A DNA stretch of 64,000 nt from Trifolium pratense (GCF_020283565.1 NC_060064.1:16202337-16266336), one strand, 5' to 3'. Counted from the first letter of the stretch, positions 24,890-37,979 are shown. Numbers and translations are program-made. The notes: generated by a model from the sequence alone, not told the origin.

Positions 24890-27529
24890 TCATAAAGCAA
24901 CATATTGACTTTCAATCAGCTTTAAACCATTCTCATTCTCTATGTTATGAGGTCTATTTCTTGAAAAATGGTCAAATGTAATGTACATTAAGAAATCCAA
25001 AAAAAGACTCTTTTCATATGTTCCTCTCATTCCTCTCACAAGTTCAACCTCATTCTGCATCAAATGGTTAGCTCTGTCCAGTATTATATCGGAGATTTCA
25101 TCAAAATCAAAGCAAATATTTCTTAACTTTTGGCCCCATAGTAAGGCCCTCTCGGGCATTCCTTGTTTGCAAAAGTGAGACAGCAATATATTGGTTGTAA
25201 TCACATTTGGAATAAAACCCATCTTAATTAGTTTTGCAGTAAGAATCATAGCACGATCCAAAATATCACTACAAATACCACCCATCATAGTGTTGTATGT
25301 CACCGTGTTTGGAACAATACCAGCAGAGACAAGCTCATTCAAAATGACAATTGCTCGATTCATTTTTCGAACACTGCAGTATCCATGCATGCGTATATTA
25401 TAGGTTGTGATATCTGGGTCAAGCCCGTGTGTGTACATTTTATTAACAATATCATCTGCACCAACCATGTCAAATGCCTTACAATATCCACCAACTAATA
25501 TGTTAAATGTGAATATATCAGGCATCAAACCAACCCGCTGCATATCAAGCAATGCATCAATTGCAGATTTCATGTTTCTTTGTCTACAAAATCCATTAAT
25601 GATGATATTGAAGGTAAAGGTGTCAGGAAGAATGCCTCTTAGCCTCATCTCGTTCTTCACCTGTAATGCTTCAGTCATCCTCCCACAGTTGCAAAACCCG
25701 CCAATTAAAGAATTATAAGAAAAATGATTAGGAACAAAACCTATAGCTAGCATATCCGAGAACACTTCATATGCCGCATCAACGTTACCTTGCTTTGAAA
25801 GTCCATCTATTAAGGCTGTAAATGCAACAACATCTGGATATATACCTTTTTCTTTCATTTCCTTCCACATAAAATGAACCCCATCCATATCATTCATCTT
25901 GAAATATCCATCAAAAAGAAGTGTGTAAGCCACTTTTTTTATAAGAAACCCCTTCTCTGACATCCTATACAAAAGATTCCTGGCTTGTTGCAGCCTCCCT
26001 TTCTTACACAAACCCATAAGCAGAGAATTACATGTGGATGACGAAGGAGTGTAGCCACACTTAACCATAATATGATAGGCATCAAAAGCTTTGTCTTCTA
26101 AACCTTCCCTGCTATAGGCTGCAATTAATGAGTTAAAGGCACACACACTAAAAGTTATTCCTTTTTCAAGCGAATCCTTCAATAATTTCATGGCCTCGTC
26201 AATTCTACCAGCCCAACACAGCCATGATACCGCCACATCATAATCCTGAAAAAACCCCGTTACTATTAAACCATGTAACCTCTTATTCAAATCCTCTTTT
26301 CTCCCATATTTATAATGCCCTCCAACAAAAACGTTGAAAGTCACACAATCTGGAGGAACCCCTTTAATCCTCATTTCTTCATAAAGCGAGCTAGCTTTAC
26401 CAATCTCCCTTGCCTTCACATATCCATCCATCATGGTGTTATATACTGCAGTATTTGGAGTGATCCCCATAGCTAAAACTCTATCAAACCAGTTCCTCGC
26501 CTCCGCCACCTTTCCTTCCCTACAAAGTGCATGCAAAATGGTATTAAACGTGGCAATACTCGGCTCACAGCCTCTTACATTCATCGAATGATACCAAGCA
26601 ACCGCATCCGAAGTCTTCCCCCCAACACAACAAGCATTAATAAGAACATTATACGTAAAAACATCAGGATCACACCCAAACTTATACATCAAATAAAACA
26701 AACTCTCCCCTATAACAACCTTCCCCTGTCTACAAAACCCACAAATCATCGCATTAAACGTAATATTATTAGGAATCGGCCCTTTTCGAATCAAATCTTT
26801 AAACAACCTCCACACACTACCATAATCACCAATCCTAAACAACAACTTAAAAAGAATAGTCATTGCAGTTAAACTAGGCCTAACACCAACATCTCTCATT
26901 CTATGCAAAACCTCCAACGCTTCTAAACTCATACCTACATTCAAAAAACCCCTCATTAACGTATTCAAAACAGAAAAATCAGATTCATATTGAGAATGAT
27001 CCCTCCACATAATCTCCACAATTTCTTTACTCCTAACAGCCCCAATCCTACCAAAAACCCACGAAATTAGGTCTTGTGCAAGAATTTGAAGATTCTGAGC
27101 TGCTAAAACATGAGCTGAAATACAACAAGAACGAACAAATTCATCAGTATCGGAATCTCCAAATGCTAGTTTGAAGAATGCGAAAGCGGCGTCGCGGGTT
27201 TGAAGAAGGTTCATAATATTGACGAGAATGAAAGGACAGAAACGAAGAGAGAATGATTTTAAGATGAAAGTTTGGTTGTTTTTGATGATGGTGGATAATC
27301 CGAGAGCTATGATTCGGCGTTCTCTTGGAGTGATGAATGTGAGTGGATTGAAATTGGTGGTTCGATGAGGAAGAGGGAGGAATTGAGTTAGGTAATAAGA
27401 GGAATTAGGTTGAAATGTTGATGATGAAGAAGTGGAAAAGAGAGAGTGAGAGTGTTGAGTGAGGGAATGGCGGTGGTGGCGGGTTTTGATTCTGAAGAAG
27501 AGAAAGAGGAGAGTAAACTTGGATGACAT
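24890..27529 (-). CDS. P-class pentatricopeptide repeat (PPR) protein, 879 aa
   Basis: A single uninterrupted frame from ATG at 27529 to the stop at 24890, as is typical of intronless plant PPR genes. The N-terminus (about residues 1-60) is rich in Ser, His, Arg, Thr and Phe and almost free of acidic residues, fitting a mitochondrial or plastid presequence. From about residue 170 to 830 I count about 18 tandem 35-residue PPR motifs, for example TFNAMICGFCRQGKVVIGES and TYNVLINACCVGGKTSDAVA, many with P-D/P-N at the motif end. No E, DYW or SMR domain follows, so it is a P-class protein. Known role of the class: sequence-specific organellar RNA binding for stabilisation, processing, splicing or translation. 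The RNA target cannot be read with confidence. A short non-PPR tail ends the protein. Confidence 0.95.
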   Translation of the reverse strand: MSSKFTLLFLFFRIKTRHHRHSLTQHSHSLFSTSSSSTFQPNSSYYLTQFLPLPHRTTNFNPLTFITPRERRIIALGLSTIIKNNQTFILKSFSLRFCPFILVNIMNLLQTRDAAFAFFKLAFGDSDTDEFVRSCCISAHVLAAQNLQILAQDLISWVFGRIGAVRSKEIVEIMWRDHSQYESDFSVLNTLMRGFLNVGMSLEALEVLHRMRDVGVRPSLTAMTILFKLLFRIGDYGSVWRLFKDLIRKGPIPNNITFNAMICGFCRQGKVVIGESLFYLMYKFGCDPDVFTYNVLINACCVGGKTSDAVAWYHSMNVRGCEPSIATFNTILHALCREGKVAEARNWFDRVLAMGITPNTAVYNTMMDGYVKAREIGKASSLYEEMRIKGVPPDCVTFNVFVGGHYKYGRKEDLNKRLHGLIVTGFFQDYDVAVSWLCWAGRIDEAMKLLKDSLEKGITFSVCAFNSLIAAYSREGLEDKAFDAYHIMVKCGYTPSSSTCNSLLMGLCKKGRLQQARNLLYRMSEKGFLIKKVAYTLLFDGYFKMNDMDGVHFMWKEMKEKGIYPDVVAFTALIDGLSKQGNVDAAYEVFSDMLAIGFVPNHFSYNSLIGGFCNCGRMTEALQVKNEMRLRGILPDTFTFNIIINGFCRQRNMKSAIDALLDMQRVGLMPDIFTFNILVGGYCKAFDMVGADDIVNKMYTHGLDPDITTYNIRMHGYCSVRKMNRAIVILNELVSAGIVPNTVTYNTMMGGICSDILDRAMILTAKLIKMGFIPNVITTNILLSHFCKQGMPERALLWGQKLRNICFDFDEISDIILDRANHLMQNEVELVRGMRGTYEKSLFLDFLMYITFDHFSRNRPHNIENENGLKLIESQYVAL

Positions 27530-27709
27530 TCGGAGCGGAGCACACGAAAGTGCTCTCGCGGATGGTAATATCGAAGTGATGACGGTTGCAGAAGAAGAAA
27601 AACGGTGGTGGTGGTGCGATGAGTTGAGTTTTACGGTGGCGGCATTTTCCGATTTCCGAGTTTATTGGGCTCGTCTTTTACTATCATTGTTTGTGCTTTT
27701 CAAGTAAGG

Positions 27710-30026
27710 GGTAATATTTACTTTCCACCACCCACTCCTTTAGTTATACACCTTTTTATTTTATTCTTTAGTACAAATAAACGATATTAAATCGCTAAAA
27801 ACAAAAATAATGAATCTGTGTACAAACTCACAGCATTCATGTTAATAACATAAAATAAAAAATTACATGAGCATATAAATATGACTATATTGAAGTGTCT
27901 GGAATGATCATGCCTCCAGATTTATAGTGTTGATGACACAAAAGTCAACAGTGAATGAATTTGCACTTGATCGGAACTAATCATTCAATCTGAAACAAAT
28001 GAACACCGCACAAAGACGAAAAAACAAAATACATCGCACAAAAACGCGACAATAAAATAGACGAGAAATCAGAACAAACAAATATGTGAAAACACACTTA
28101 TTTAAATATAACAATAAAGAAAAAACAATTTACAAAAGAAGAAAATAAACTTAAATTATTGTAATACACTTATACATTTTATATTTTCTCTTCAGTAAAG
28201 ACTATGTCCTCAAAGCAATGGAAATTTCTTAAGACTTTCTAAAGTCGCAAGAGTTTCAAGAATTTTAAATCTAATACTTTTTTTCGTCAAACCTAATTTT
28301 TCGTTATTTCTCTTATTTTTCTCTCTCTAATATTGGGTCATTTTTGCATCATTTCCCTTGTTTTATTTCAATATAAACGAGCAATATGATACAATTCAGA
28401 TTTTTCTTTCATGTTTTACTTTTGCGGTATTCTAAATGCAGCGTTGTTTAATTTCTAATCTTCATAGTGTTTGCTTTTTAAATTGACAATTCAACCAATA
28501 ACTGGAGTCAACGTTACAAATCTAAAGGCGTATATTCTTTTATGTTTTTGACTTAAATGTTGTGCATTTGAACATTTGTTCATAGATTTACCTCTTTTTT
28601 GTTCGAGCGATATTGAATTTATGTTTATATCCGATATCATTTTTTAATAACAAAAAAAAAAAGATATCATGGTTGTTTTAAATTGAAAACTCTATGGAAT
28701 CTATGTTCTTAGGTATGACTTTCACGTTAAATCGAAGCTAAAATCATTTTGAGTAAAATTGAAAATCAAAACGAGTTTAGACAATTTAACTCCCTATAAA
28801 ATCAGTAAAATCACTTAAACGCGGATGTTTTTACCTAACGATTCAAAAACCTGATTTTTTTACTCAATTTACAAGTTCATTTTTATCATATCACTAATAA
28901 ATATAATATCATATCAAGAGAGACATTTAGCTTTTTATAATAGTATATGTTAATAATTATAGGAGTAACAATTATCTACACATGTGATTATTTTTTATAA
29001 TAGTATACCCTTTATTTTTTTTTATAAGCAAAAAAATTATGGTTGAATAATTGATTATATGATTTATATTATAGATCAAATACATTAATTATTCAATTAT
29101 CCTAAAAATAGATTTTTTGCTTATAAAAAGGGGTGGAGGAACTGAGGGAGTACATTAAGAGTTAAATGGATAATAATTTTTAGTTCTCGTGTATTCTCAA
29201 CAATATCTCCTATTTTTATGCACGTGAGCAGAAACAAAACAAGTAAATAATTATGTTTTAATAAAATAAATATATAATATAGAAAAAATTTATGCGACTA
29301 TTTAAATATAATAAGCTTTTTTTTGGTAGTTAGATGAAATAGTGTCAGACTTAACAATTTCGACATTTCGGCCATTTGAGCTAACATTTGTAGACCTTTA
29401 AATATATTTGTGGACATTTAAATATAATAAGTTATTTGACATAAATATTATATAAAAAATACATAATATAATAGGGTTTTGTAAAAATAAATTAAAACAA
29501 TAGGAGGTTAAAATATATAATCACCTAGTATTTCAATTATATATAATATTTAATCTCACATGACATGCATGGTTCAAATAGTCATATTTAATACGTAAAA
29601 AAAAGAAATATTATTTTTTTACAAGATATATTATGGACATATAGTTGTTGAGTTATTTGTTATTGAAATGCATGACTTTAGTCATAATTAACCAATGCAA
29701 ATAAGAGAAAATTAATTAAGTGTGAAATATCTAATATTTAAATTTTATTTTTATTTTAAATTTAAAATTAATAATATATTAATTTTGTCATATTTTCTTA
29801 TTAATATTCATAACACTTAAAATTTTAAAGTAAAAAATTATTAATTTCCAATTATGCTTGTTCAAAAAAATTTCCAATTATGTTCAAAATTAAGTAAGCT
29901 AAAATATATATTATATATGTTTTTTTTAATATGATGTAAATTCTACTAGTTTACGAGTTAAATCTACGTTTCGATTCCACTTAGCAAAAACGAGTTGACG
30001 TAAAACTTAGATTCAATAAGTAAGTC
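27710..30026. other. Gene-free AT-rich interval upstream of the PPR gene
   Basis: No coding region is supported. The part next to 27529 should hold the PPR promoter. A Stowaway-like element lies at about 29008-29150; the rest is low-complexity A/T DNA. Confidence 0.5.
29008..29150. mobile_element. Stowaway-like MITE with one degraded end
   Basis: The right end reads on the reverse strand as CTCCCTCAGTTCCTCCACCC, the familiar CTCCCTC-type terminus, followed by TA at 29151-29152. The left end is degraded (CCCTTTATTTTTT) but also preceded by TA. Arms around TTATAAGCAAAAA and TTGAATAATTGATTATATGA pair across the centre. Confidence 0.6.
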
Positions 30027-30031
30027 CAAAT

Positions 30032-30208
30032 TGTTGTAAAACAAAGTTAAAAGAGTAAGAAAACAAGTAGAGAGAAAGAGGAAAGTAAGTTATAGTATTT
30101 CTTTTTTGTGTGTCTTTACATGAAAATGAGAGTGCTATTTATAAGACATATGTAGGGGACAAGAAAACCTACACCATAATGGGCATTCATCACATATTAT
30201 TCATAACA
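30032..30208 (-). repeat. Left LTR (3' LTR in element sense)
   Basis: 177 bp, starting TGTTGTAAAAC. It differs from the right copy at one position that I can see (GGGCATTC here, GGACATTC there). The preceding CAAAT is half of the target duplication. Confidence 0.93.
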
Positions 30209-33200
30209 CTCCCCCTTGAATGTCCATTAAGGATATGCCTCGTTAAAACCTTACTAGTAAAAAACCCATTGGGAAAAAAATCCTAGTGAAAGAAAAAGAG
30301 TACATTATCCTTTGTGTGTGAACTGCCTCATTAAAAACCTTACCAGGAAAACCCAGTGGGACAAAACCATGGTTAAGGGAAAAAGAGTGCAGAACATATT
30401 TATATCTCCCCCTCATAAAGACAATTATATATGAGACGAAGAAAATTAAATAATCTTATGTAGTAGTTGTAGTTCCTCGAAAGCTTTACTTGAAGCTGAT
30501 TTTGTAGAAAGACCTGTCTTATCTTCTTTATTATACTCTTCTCCAAATATGTAGTTTTTGCGACATTATCTTCATGTTGAATCGTTGCAAGAACCCTTTA
30601 GAAGAAAACTCACAAATTCTTGTATCTGATGAATCATATACTTCAATCAAATCACATTCTTGATTTATCTTCTATAGTGCTCAACTTTCCTTGTCATTTT
30701 ATTTCATAAGTGATTGGATGTCCTCATGTAAACATATAATTTGTTTGTGATCTATACTATAATGAGAATTATACAAATAACCTGCATATCTAAAATAATA
30801 AAATATATACTTGATTATATATTGACAACAAATAATAGATCAACAATGTATTTGTCCCCCTTTTTAATCAAAATGTGGTACTTCAGGACCAATTAGTTAT
30901 TCATCATTTGCTCGAACACTAAAATGTCATTTGTTTACATCGGTGTTCTTACAAAAATTAGGGTACGTAACTGATCTTCTTATCTTTCATATAGAATCAT
31001 TTTAGAACCTTTTGTATATAAGCTTCACGATTCACAAAATATTCTTTAAATACTTATTTTGTAAGAAATGACAATATCTCAAACTCTTCATGAGTCTCTT
31101 GATCATATTTTTATCATCGACATAAATATTAAATATATCAAATTTATTATTTTCTTAAAATGAACAAATTGTCATTTTCATATCTCTCACTTGAAAATAT
31201 TCAACAAGAATATTATACAACATGCATATAGATGTTGCTCTCGTATATAAGGAGACTTATTCATATTTATTAAGTCATCTCTCCAATATATATGTGTCTT
31301 ACGAAAATTAAATCCTTCTGGGATTTTCATATAATCATCATTATCAAGTGAGCCAGTCAAATACGTTAAAACACATATTTCACATAAATTGAGTATTTCA
31401 TATGCTACTCAACTTAATTAATTACAAAGAAGTTTTGGAATTCACTTTAGGTGAATATGCTTCTTGAAAATCAATGATAGACATTTATCAATATACTTGA
31501 ATAACAATTCAAACTCTAAATATTTGATTTTCATTATTTTTCTCTTGAAAATTTATTCATATCGAATTATTTCCATCTGCAGATGGAATGGACTACTGGT
31601 CCAAATACATTCCGCTTTGCAAAGCTAGTTTAATTTTGTATCAATTGCGTCTATCTATTTAGTGAATCATTTCATTGTCTATAATCCTTAATAGACTTTG
31701 ATTTATGATCCTCATTGTCATTTATCACATATAGCGCTTTATTATGTGCAAAAATATTGTCAACGTTGACTTCATCTCGGTTCCATCGTATTTTATTCAT
31801 GACATAATTTATTGAGATCTCTTTGTTTTAATAAATTACAGGTACCTGATGAGTTCTTCTGGAACTGAAAAATTAATTATGTCATATTTTTTTTCAATTT
31901 TTTTTTCATATCCTCCCTTGGGTCATCTTTCTTTTTAGCTCCTTATATTTGAGGATTTTTATCTTTGAAACCGATTTGCTTACCATGCTTCAAGCGTGGT
32001 TAAGAATCATTTGCAATATTAGATTGTCCGACAGGGACATTCATTTTTATCGGAGCATTAGCAGCTATTGATTGATTTCATAAACTTTGCAAATGAGTTA
32101 TCTTATATGAGGATCAAGATGAGATAATAATAATAATTTATTTCAAGTAATTCATTTGAACTTTTGGTTCATATTTTTTAGCTGCTTATTTCCTCCCCCT
32201 AATATTGGGAAAACTAATTCATCACTTGAAAATTAGCCTTCTGGGCTATAAACAAGTCCCTAATTATTGGCTCAATATAATTTATAAGGGATGAAGAGTT
32301 ATATCAAATATATTTTCCCAATATTCTTTTACGACCCATTTAAATGCATTATATTGGAGCAATTGAGACGTACCCAACACATCCAAAAATGTTCATATAT
32401 GGGAAATTAGGTTTATAAACCAAAATTCAAATAAATTAGGGGAGAACTTATGTATATAATAATTTGTTGGCATGATGCTATTTAATATCTCAACATACAT
32501 GTTTGAGTGTTCCCAACTATAACTTAGAAGTTATGATCTCGTAAGTATCGGTCGTGTAATTAACTTTAGATGTCTAAAGAATGGATCTTCAAGTCCATAA
32601 TTTTTTTGTTTGTATGAACATATTCTACAAGATGTTTAGTATAAATTTCAACTAACATATGATACTTATCAAATACTTTCTATAATAATATATATAAAAT
32701 GAGCTCTTAAAAATAATCTCACAAACTTCTGGTCGTGAGTTTATAACAAACATACATGTGACCATTTAGTTGATGCATCAATTAAAATTTTAGGAATCTA
32801 ATCGGTCCACATGATCGGTGTATTGATTTACAAATATCACCTTATATATATTCTAAAAAATAAAAGATGCTCATTTACTTAATTTTTCAACTTCCTTCGG
32901 GAACTAGTAACACATAAAAATTATTAGATTGAAGAAACTTCAGGCCCTTCAATTCATATACAATTATTTTATATTCCACATCATAATAGATTCGGGATGA
33001 CCCATCCGATCTTGCCAATTACAAACTTAATATGATTTAAATTGTAAATTTCTGGTTTACTTAAACATATATGTGCTTAAGTTGCACTAATATTATAATT
33101 ATGCCCCAAACTAGAGACAAAAATTGATACCGTGACTCGTAACATAGAGATACAAGATCTCCTCCATTGCTTGTTTCAATATGATATTTATTTATGTGAA

Positions 33201-33352
33201 TATCCTCCAAGCATATATACTAAATTTCTTTAAGACTTTAAAATATACAATACATTAGCAAAGTGTAACTTTGTTTCTCGATATAACAATGTATTGGCTC
33301 TTCTGGAGCTTCAATAAATTTTGTACTATAATACATAGGATTTAATTCCTTC

Positions 33353-33355
<3 letters not shown>

Positions 33356-33384
<29 letters not shown>
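33356..33384. repeat. 29-bp T tract
   Basis: An uninterrupted run of T inside the copia element (poly-A in element sense). It is a plausible site of sequencing or replication error. Confidence 0.9.
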
Positions 33385-33386
<2 letters not shown>

Positions 33387-33839
33387 TTTTATGAATAGAA
33401 ATATAGATGAATACTCTCATGCTAACAAAATATGTTTTAGCAATTTTTTTTCACTAGAACATAATAAAAAATTGTAATAATTTATTTGTATGAGACTTAA
33501 AAGAGTAGAAATAAAATATAACAGAATAATGTTTATGAGAATTTCAGGAGAATTAGAAATTAGAAGGTTGTAACCAAAAAAATAAAATAAATTAGAAAAT
33601 AGTAACAATTAAAATATTTTTAAAATTAAAATCAATAAATTGATTTAAATAAGTAACTGAATAATTAAACCAATTTATATTTGAAAAGAATAATCTTTAT
33701 TATTAGAGGAAAAAAAATGTATAAACTATGCATTCAATCATGAGCTAAATATATCAATAATATTCATCCAATGTATGTGCAACAATGGATATACAAAATA
33801 TTCTTGAAATTATATTTTCAAAGTTGCTACTTCTGGAGC

Positions 33840-34745
33840 ATATTCGAGAAATATAAATAATTCTTCTATTCATTTCCTTTAATTTTGGTCCATTCTATAC
33901 CAAGATCAAATAGATCATATAGACCGTAATCTTGCCGTAAGAATTTGGTTCTTCAACAAATCTCTTTTTAGAATAGGCGGAGAAATTCACAATTTTATAA
34001 TCCTTCATTTCATTGAGCGATACTACAAGAATGCTTTAATATTGGATTTTATGTTCTTCAAGAACTATACAAATAATTTTTTCATTAACAATAGCTAAGG
34101 AAATCCATATTCTTTGAGCAATTCATCTAAGATGCGCCAATATTAAAGCTTTAGTTCTTCAAGAACTATATCACAAGTGACCTTAATATAATGATCACAA
34201 TGATCTTCATAATTTCTTCAAGAAAATTTCATTCTTTGAGCAATCATTCAAAGATGCTTCAATATTAAGGTTTTCCCTTTTTCTTTTCTAGTTCTTCGGG
34301 AACTAGCTAATGTCACATATATTTTCAATAGTTTTGCTAATTTGTCCACTTTTTTCGCGGCCATGACTATTACCACGACTATAACCATAATTTTGTCCAT
34401 GGTAACATTAGTGGATCATACTTCATTCACTTTTGAGAATCATTTTTCATTCATTTATCATTGATACCATCATCAAATAATAAAATTAAGCAAATAATTA
34501 GATAAGCATAATAAACAAATCAAATAAAAAAATTCCAATTAATTTTTATTAATACTAATATAATGTAACGTACTAAAAGTTTATAATGCAAATTAAATAG
34601 TAGTGTAGTGAAATTAATAATAATTATAATGTAACCTATATTATGAATGAGATTAATTAGTAACTTATTGAGAAAAAAGTTGGCATATACATAGTATAGA
34701 AAACGTAAAATAAATTGCCATATAATTATATGTTTAATTGTTTAT

Positions 34746-34778
<33 letters not shown>

Positions 34779-35620
34779 GGTAAAAAAAATTGTTTATGCT
34801 TTTCACAATGATAAGTACCAAATTCAAATTATCTATCCACAACATGATATGTATAGAATATAGATAGTGAGCCATATTATTATAAATTGATAATACTTTT
34901 TTAAAAAATTGATAAAGTTATCCTTCAAGAATGTATGTATATTGAATTCTTCCGGAATTCATAAGAAATAATTCATAGCAAGTTCTCCAAGAACTATATA
35001 ACATCGTTTGTAATGTAAAATTAATCATTTATGCAATCCTTTAGGGATGCATATAACATTGAATTCTTCATAAGTTTTTCAAGAACTCTATAATAGATCT
35101 TATCAAATATTTTCTACATCCTTTAGGGATGTGTCACAATTGAATTCATCAAGATTTCGTATATTCTAAAAATAAAAGATGCTCATTTACTTAATTTATC
35201 ACTCTATAATTTTTAAGTTCTTCAAGAATATATATAACAGATCTATTTGTACGATCCTTCAAAGATGAAAGATGTATCCGTAATGAATTCTTCAGGAATT
35301 CGTGGGAAATACAAATTGATTTTTAAATTGTTTAAGAATTGTATAATAGATCAAATATATATTCAATCAGTTATTTATCCAATCCTTCAGGGATTGATGT
35401 TCATTTTACTTATATCTATGAATCTTCAAGATTCATATTTTAAAAGATATTTTATGGTACTTATAGAAGCGTATGCTTATGAATCTTCAGGATTCATATT
35501 TTAAAATTTCATCATACTATGAATCTTCAGGATTCATATTTTAAATTTTATCACACTATGAATCTTCAGGATTCATATTTCAAAAATTTCACCACGATAC
35601 TTCTGGATCGTAGGTTTGTG
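33840..35620. repeat. Array of short inverted repeats in the copia leader/gag region
   Basis: Many small hairpin-forming units share one design: a stem of about 5-8 bp around a CTTCARG-like or CTTTAGG-like centre. Examples are GAATTCTTCCGGAATTC, GTTCTTCAAGAAC, ATCCTTTAGGGAT and GAATTCTTCAGGAATTC. Near 35420-35580 one unit, TATGAATCTTCARGATTCAT, is repeated four times. The stem sequences differ between units while the centre is kept. No coding frame explains this. Confidence 0.7.
34747..34776. repeat. 30-bp T tract
   Basis: A second uninterrupted T run inside the copia element. It could be a pure microsatellite expansion or the tail of an older nested insertion; no flanking duplication was seen. 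Confidence 0.9.
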
Positions 35621-35754
35621 AATCAATATAAAAAACGAGAAGAAAAAATTATCTGAAAGAATAGAATAAAAAAAATCATACATAAAATAAAATTGTCACT
35701 TCTCTTTGTTGCTATACCTTTCTTGAAAGAGGAGAGACTATCGTGCTGATAACG

Positions 35755-35931
35755 TGTTGTAAAACAAAGTTAAAAGAGTAAGAAAACAAGTAGAGAGAAA
35801 GAGGAAAGTAAGTTATAGTATTTCTTTTTTGTGTGTCTTTACATGAAAATGAGAGTGCTATTTATAAGACATATGTAGGGGACAAGAAAACCTACACCAT
35901 AATGGACATTCATCACATATTATTCATAACA
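35755..35931 (-). repeat. Right LTR (5' LTR in element sense)
   Basis: 177 bp. It is preceded by the putative primer-binding-site region and followed by the second CAAAT. Transcription of the element would start here and run towards lower coordinates. Confidence 0.93.
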
Positions 35932-35936
35932 CAAAT

Positions 35937-37979
35937 CTTTTATTTCTCTTACTTATTGAAATTTAATTTTCAAAATATATGTATATTCACACAATCTCAC
36001 ATCAATACCGTATATTGTCCGAAACCAATTCTATTCTAGGATGCACAAATGTTTAGTTCCTAAAAGAGAAGAAGCTTTGCTTTTAACTTTTAGCATTGGT
36101 AGGGGTCATAAACAATCAATTTTTTTACATCATTGCAAATCTTTTACTAGTAAAAGGAATGTTGAGTTGCTCATAAGCAAGCTTTGTGATGATGTGGCAT
36201 GCTTTAGAGAGCTTCTCATATCTATTTAAAATTTGTCCCACAATTTATTTTGTGTGTTCATTCATCTTCCAAAGTAATTATTTATATGTTACAATAATAA
36301 TGGCTCCCAATAATAATGAATGAAAGAAAAGAAAAAAAAAGATCAAATTACAAAATAATAATGAATAGATATATGCTCTTTCATATTTTACACTACCAAA
36401 CATAAAATATAAATCATGCATGCGTAAATATGATTTGCAATTTGCAAAATTTTACTTTAAATAAATAAACCAAATAAAAAATTACCCCTCAAAAAAATTT
36501 CATGCTTGACAAAATAAATAAATAAATTTTATGAAAAAAATACTTTAGTTATATTGTTTATTAATTAATTACTATTGTGCTATTATTCTTAAAAAAAAAT
36601 TAACATTGCACACCAACTTTTAAACTACCATTCTTTCATATTCCTTAACTCTTATTCCTTAACTATGACAAATAAATTTATCATATAATCCTTTAAACCT
36701 TCATCTTTTCCCATCCCTAACCATTGTGTGTATAAATATATGATTTTGTGCACACATGCTAAATGTTAATTTGTAGTGCAAATTTGAGTTTTCATCATCA
36801 CTTTTCCCCAATCAACTATTGGATGACAGCTCCTCAATAGGTTCTTCATCTCTTCACAATTTATTAGTTTCTATATATATAGCAACTTATTAATTATGTT
36901 ACTCTTACATATTGTGTGAAAATTTTAGACATCCTTATTTTTATTGATATAATGTTTGTTTTCTAACTTTTTTCTTATTTTTTATTTTTTTTTATTTCTT
37001 AACGTAGATATGACAATTTTTTCATGTGAATTAGGATAAAAGAATAAAAGAGGGACTTCTATTTTTGTCTTTGTTGCAACTTTTATGCTCAAGAAAGTCG
37101 ATGAAAAGCGACAATTTATGTGAGTATATATATCTTTGAGTACATTTCCACTATGTTATGTTATTATTCATAATACCATTTTTTTTGGTATATTTCATAA
37201 TACCATATTTATATGTACTAAATTTATTTATTTTTACAAACTAATTTTTTTTTTTGTTATTCATCTGTAGTAAAGTATCAAACAAGTTTGAAGACAATTT
37301 TTACTTACTACCCTACAACAATATCACTTATTTTTTCAAGGAAAATATAACTAAAATTATTAAAACAACAAAACTATCATTTTCATTGTAACTGGAAAAA
37401 AAACATTTTAATTTTGATATTACCTATTCTTTGTGATAAAGCAGTTATTTATTTATATTCAATTAAATTTGTCTTTTGAAGTAACCGTGAAAATAAAACC
37501 ACAAATCCACCTTAATTCATTTGTAAATTAGTTACAATAAGAAAAATGAATGTATGAGAAGATCATGTTTCTTATAACGATAATAAATCATTAAAAAATT
37601 TGTGGTAAAAATTACTCTATAAGTATAAATTAGTCTACCAACTCTTAACATTTTATACTAATTATATATGTATTTCTTTTTATTTTGTGTGCTCATTCTC
37701 CATTGTTAAATATAACGATTTATATATTAGTAATTGATGGTTATTATTGATTTGCACTAACAATGGTGATGTTGATTGATGAAATATATATATTTCTTGG
37801 TAATTTGATGATTATTATGGAATTACAGTAACAAATTTCGTCGTAATTATTTAAACAATCCACACTTCAATTACATAAACAAAATTGGACGGAGGTAAAT
37901 CTCGCAAAGAAAAAAAAACTAAAAATAAAAGAATTAAGCAATTAAAATAAGGTAAACCGGACAATAAACTAAAAAATCC
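35937..37979. other. Gene-free AT-rich interval
   Basis: Only short chance frames are present. TCTATATATATAGC at about 36872 resembles a Helitron 5' start (TC followed by TATA-rich sequence), but it is preceded by T instead of the A expected of a Helitron target. I therefore do not use it as a border. Confidence 0.4.

Larger units (their letters stand above)
30032..35931 (-). mobile_element. Ty1/copia LTR retrotransposon with young LTRs and a dead interior
   Basis: Two 177-bp direct repeats (30032-30208 and 35755-35931), starting TGTTGTAAAAC and ending ATAACA, are flanked by CAAAT on both sides. Next to the right LTR, CGTTATCAGCACGATAG on the minus strand resembles a copia primer-binding site. 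Next to the left LTR, AAGGGGGAG on the minus strand is a polypurine tract. Both give minus orientation. Remnants in copia order are readable on the minus strand: a gag-type Gly/Arg tract (HGQNYGYSRGNSHGR, about 34350), a pre-integrase WQDRMGHPESIMMW (about 33000), integrase DASTKWSHVCLL then a stop (about 32750), IFGCVGYVSIAPI (about 32370) and an RT-type FGPVV (about 31600). No frame is long enough to encode Gag or Pol. It is therefore non-autonomous. Confidence 0.92.

Noticed and set aside
26531..26872. Plus-strand 113-residue open frame
   Set aside because: Antisense shadow of the PPR coding sequence.
35247..35580. CRISPR-like look of repeated units in the copia leader
   Set aside because: Plant nuclear DNA, no regular unique spacers and no cas genes; the units are hairpins within an LTR retrotransposon.
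36872..36886. TCTATATATATAGC as the 5' end of the Helitron
   Set aside because: Preceded by T and not A, and no continuity of family sequence to the 3' array can be shown.
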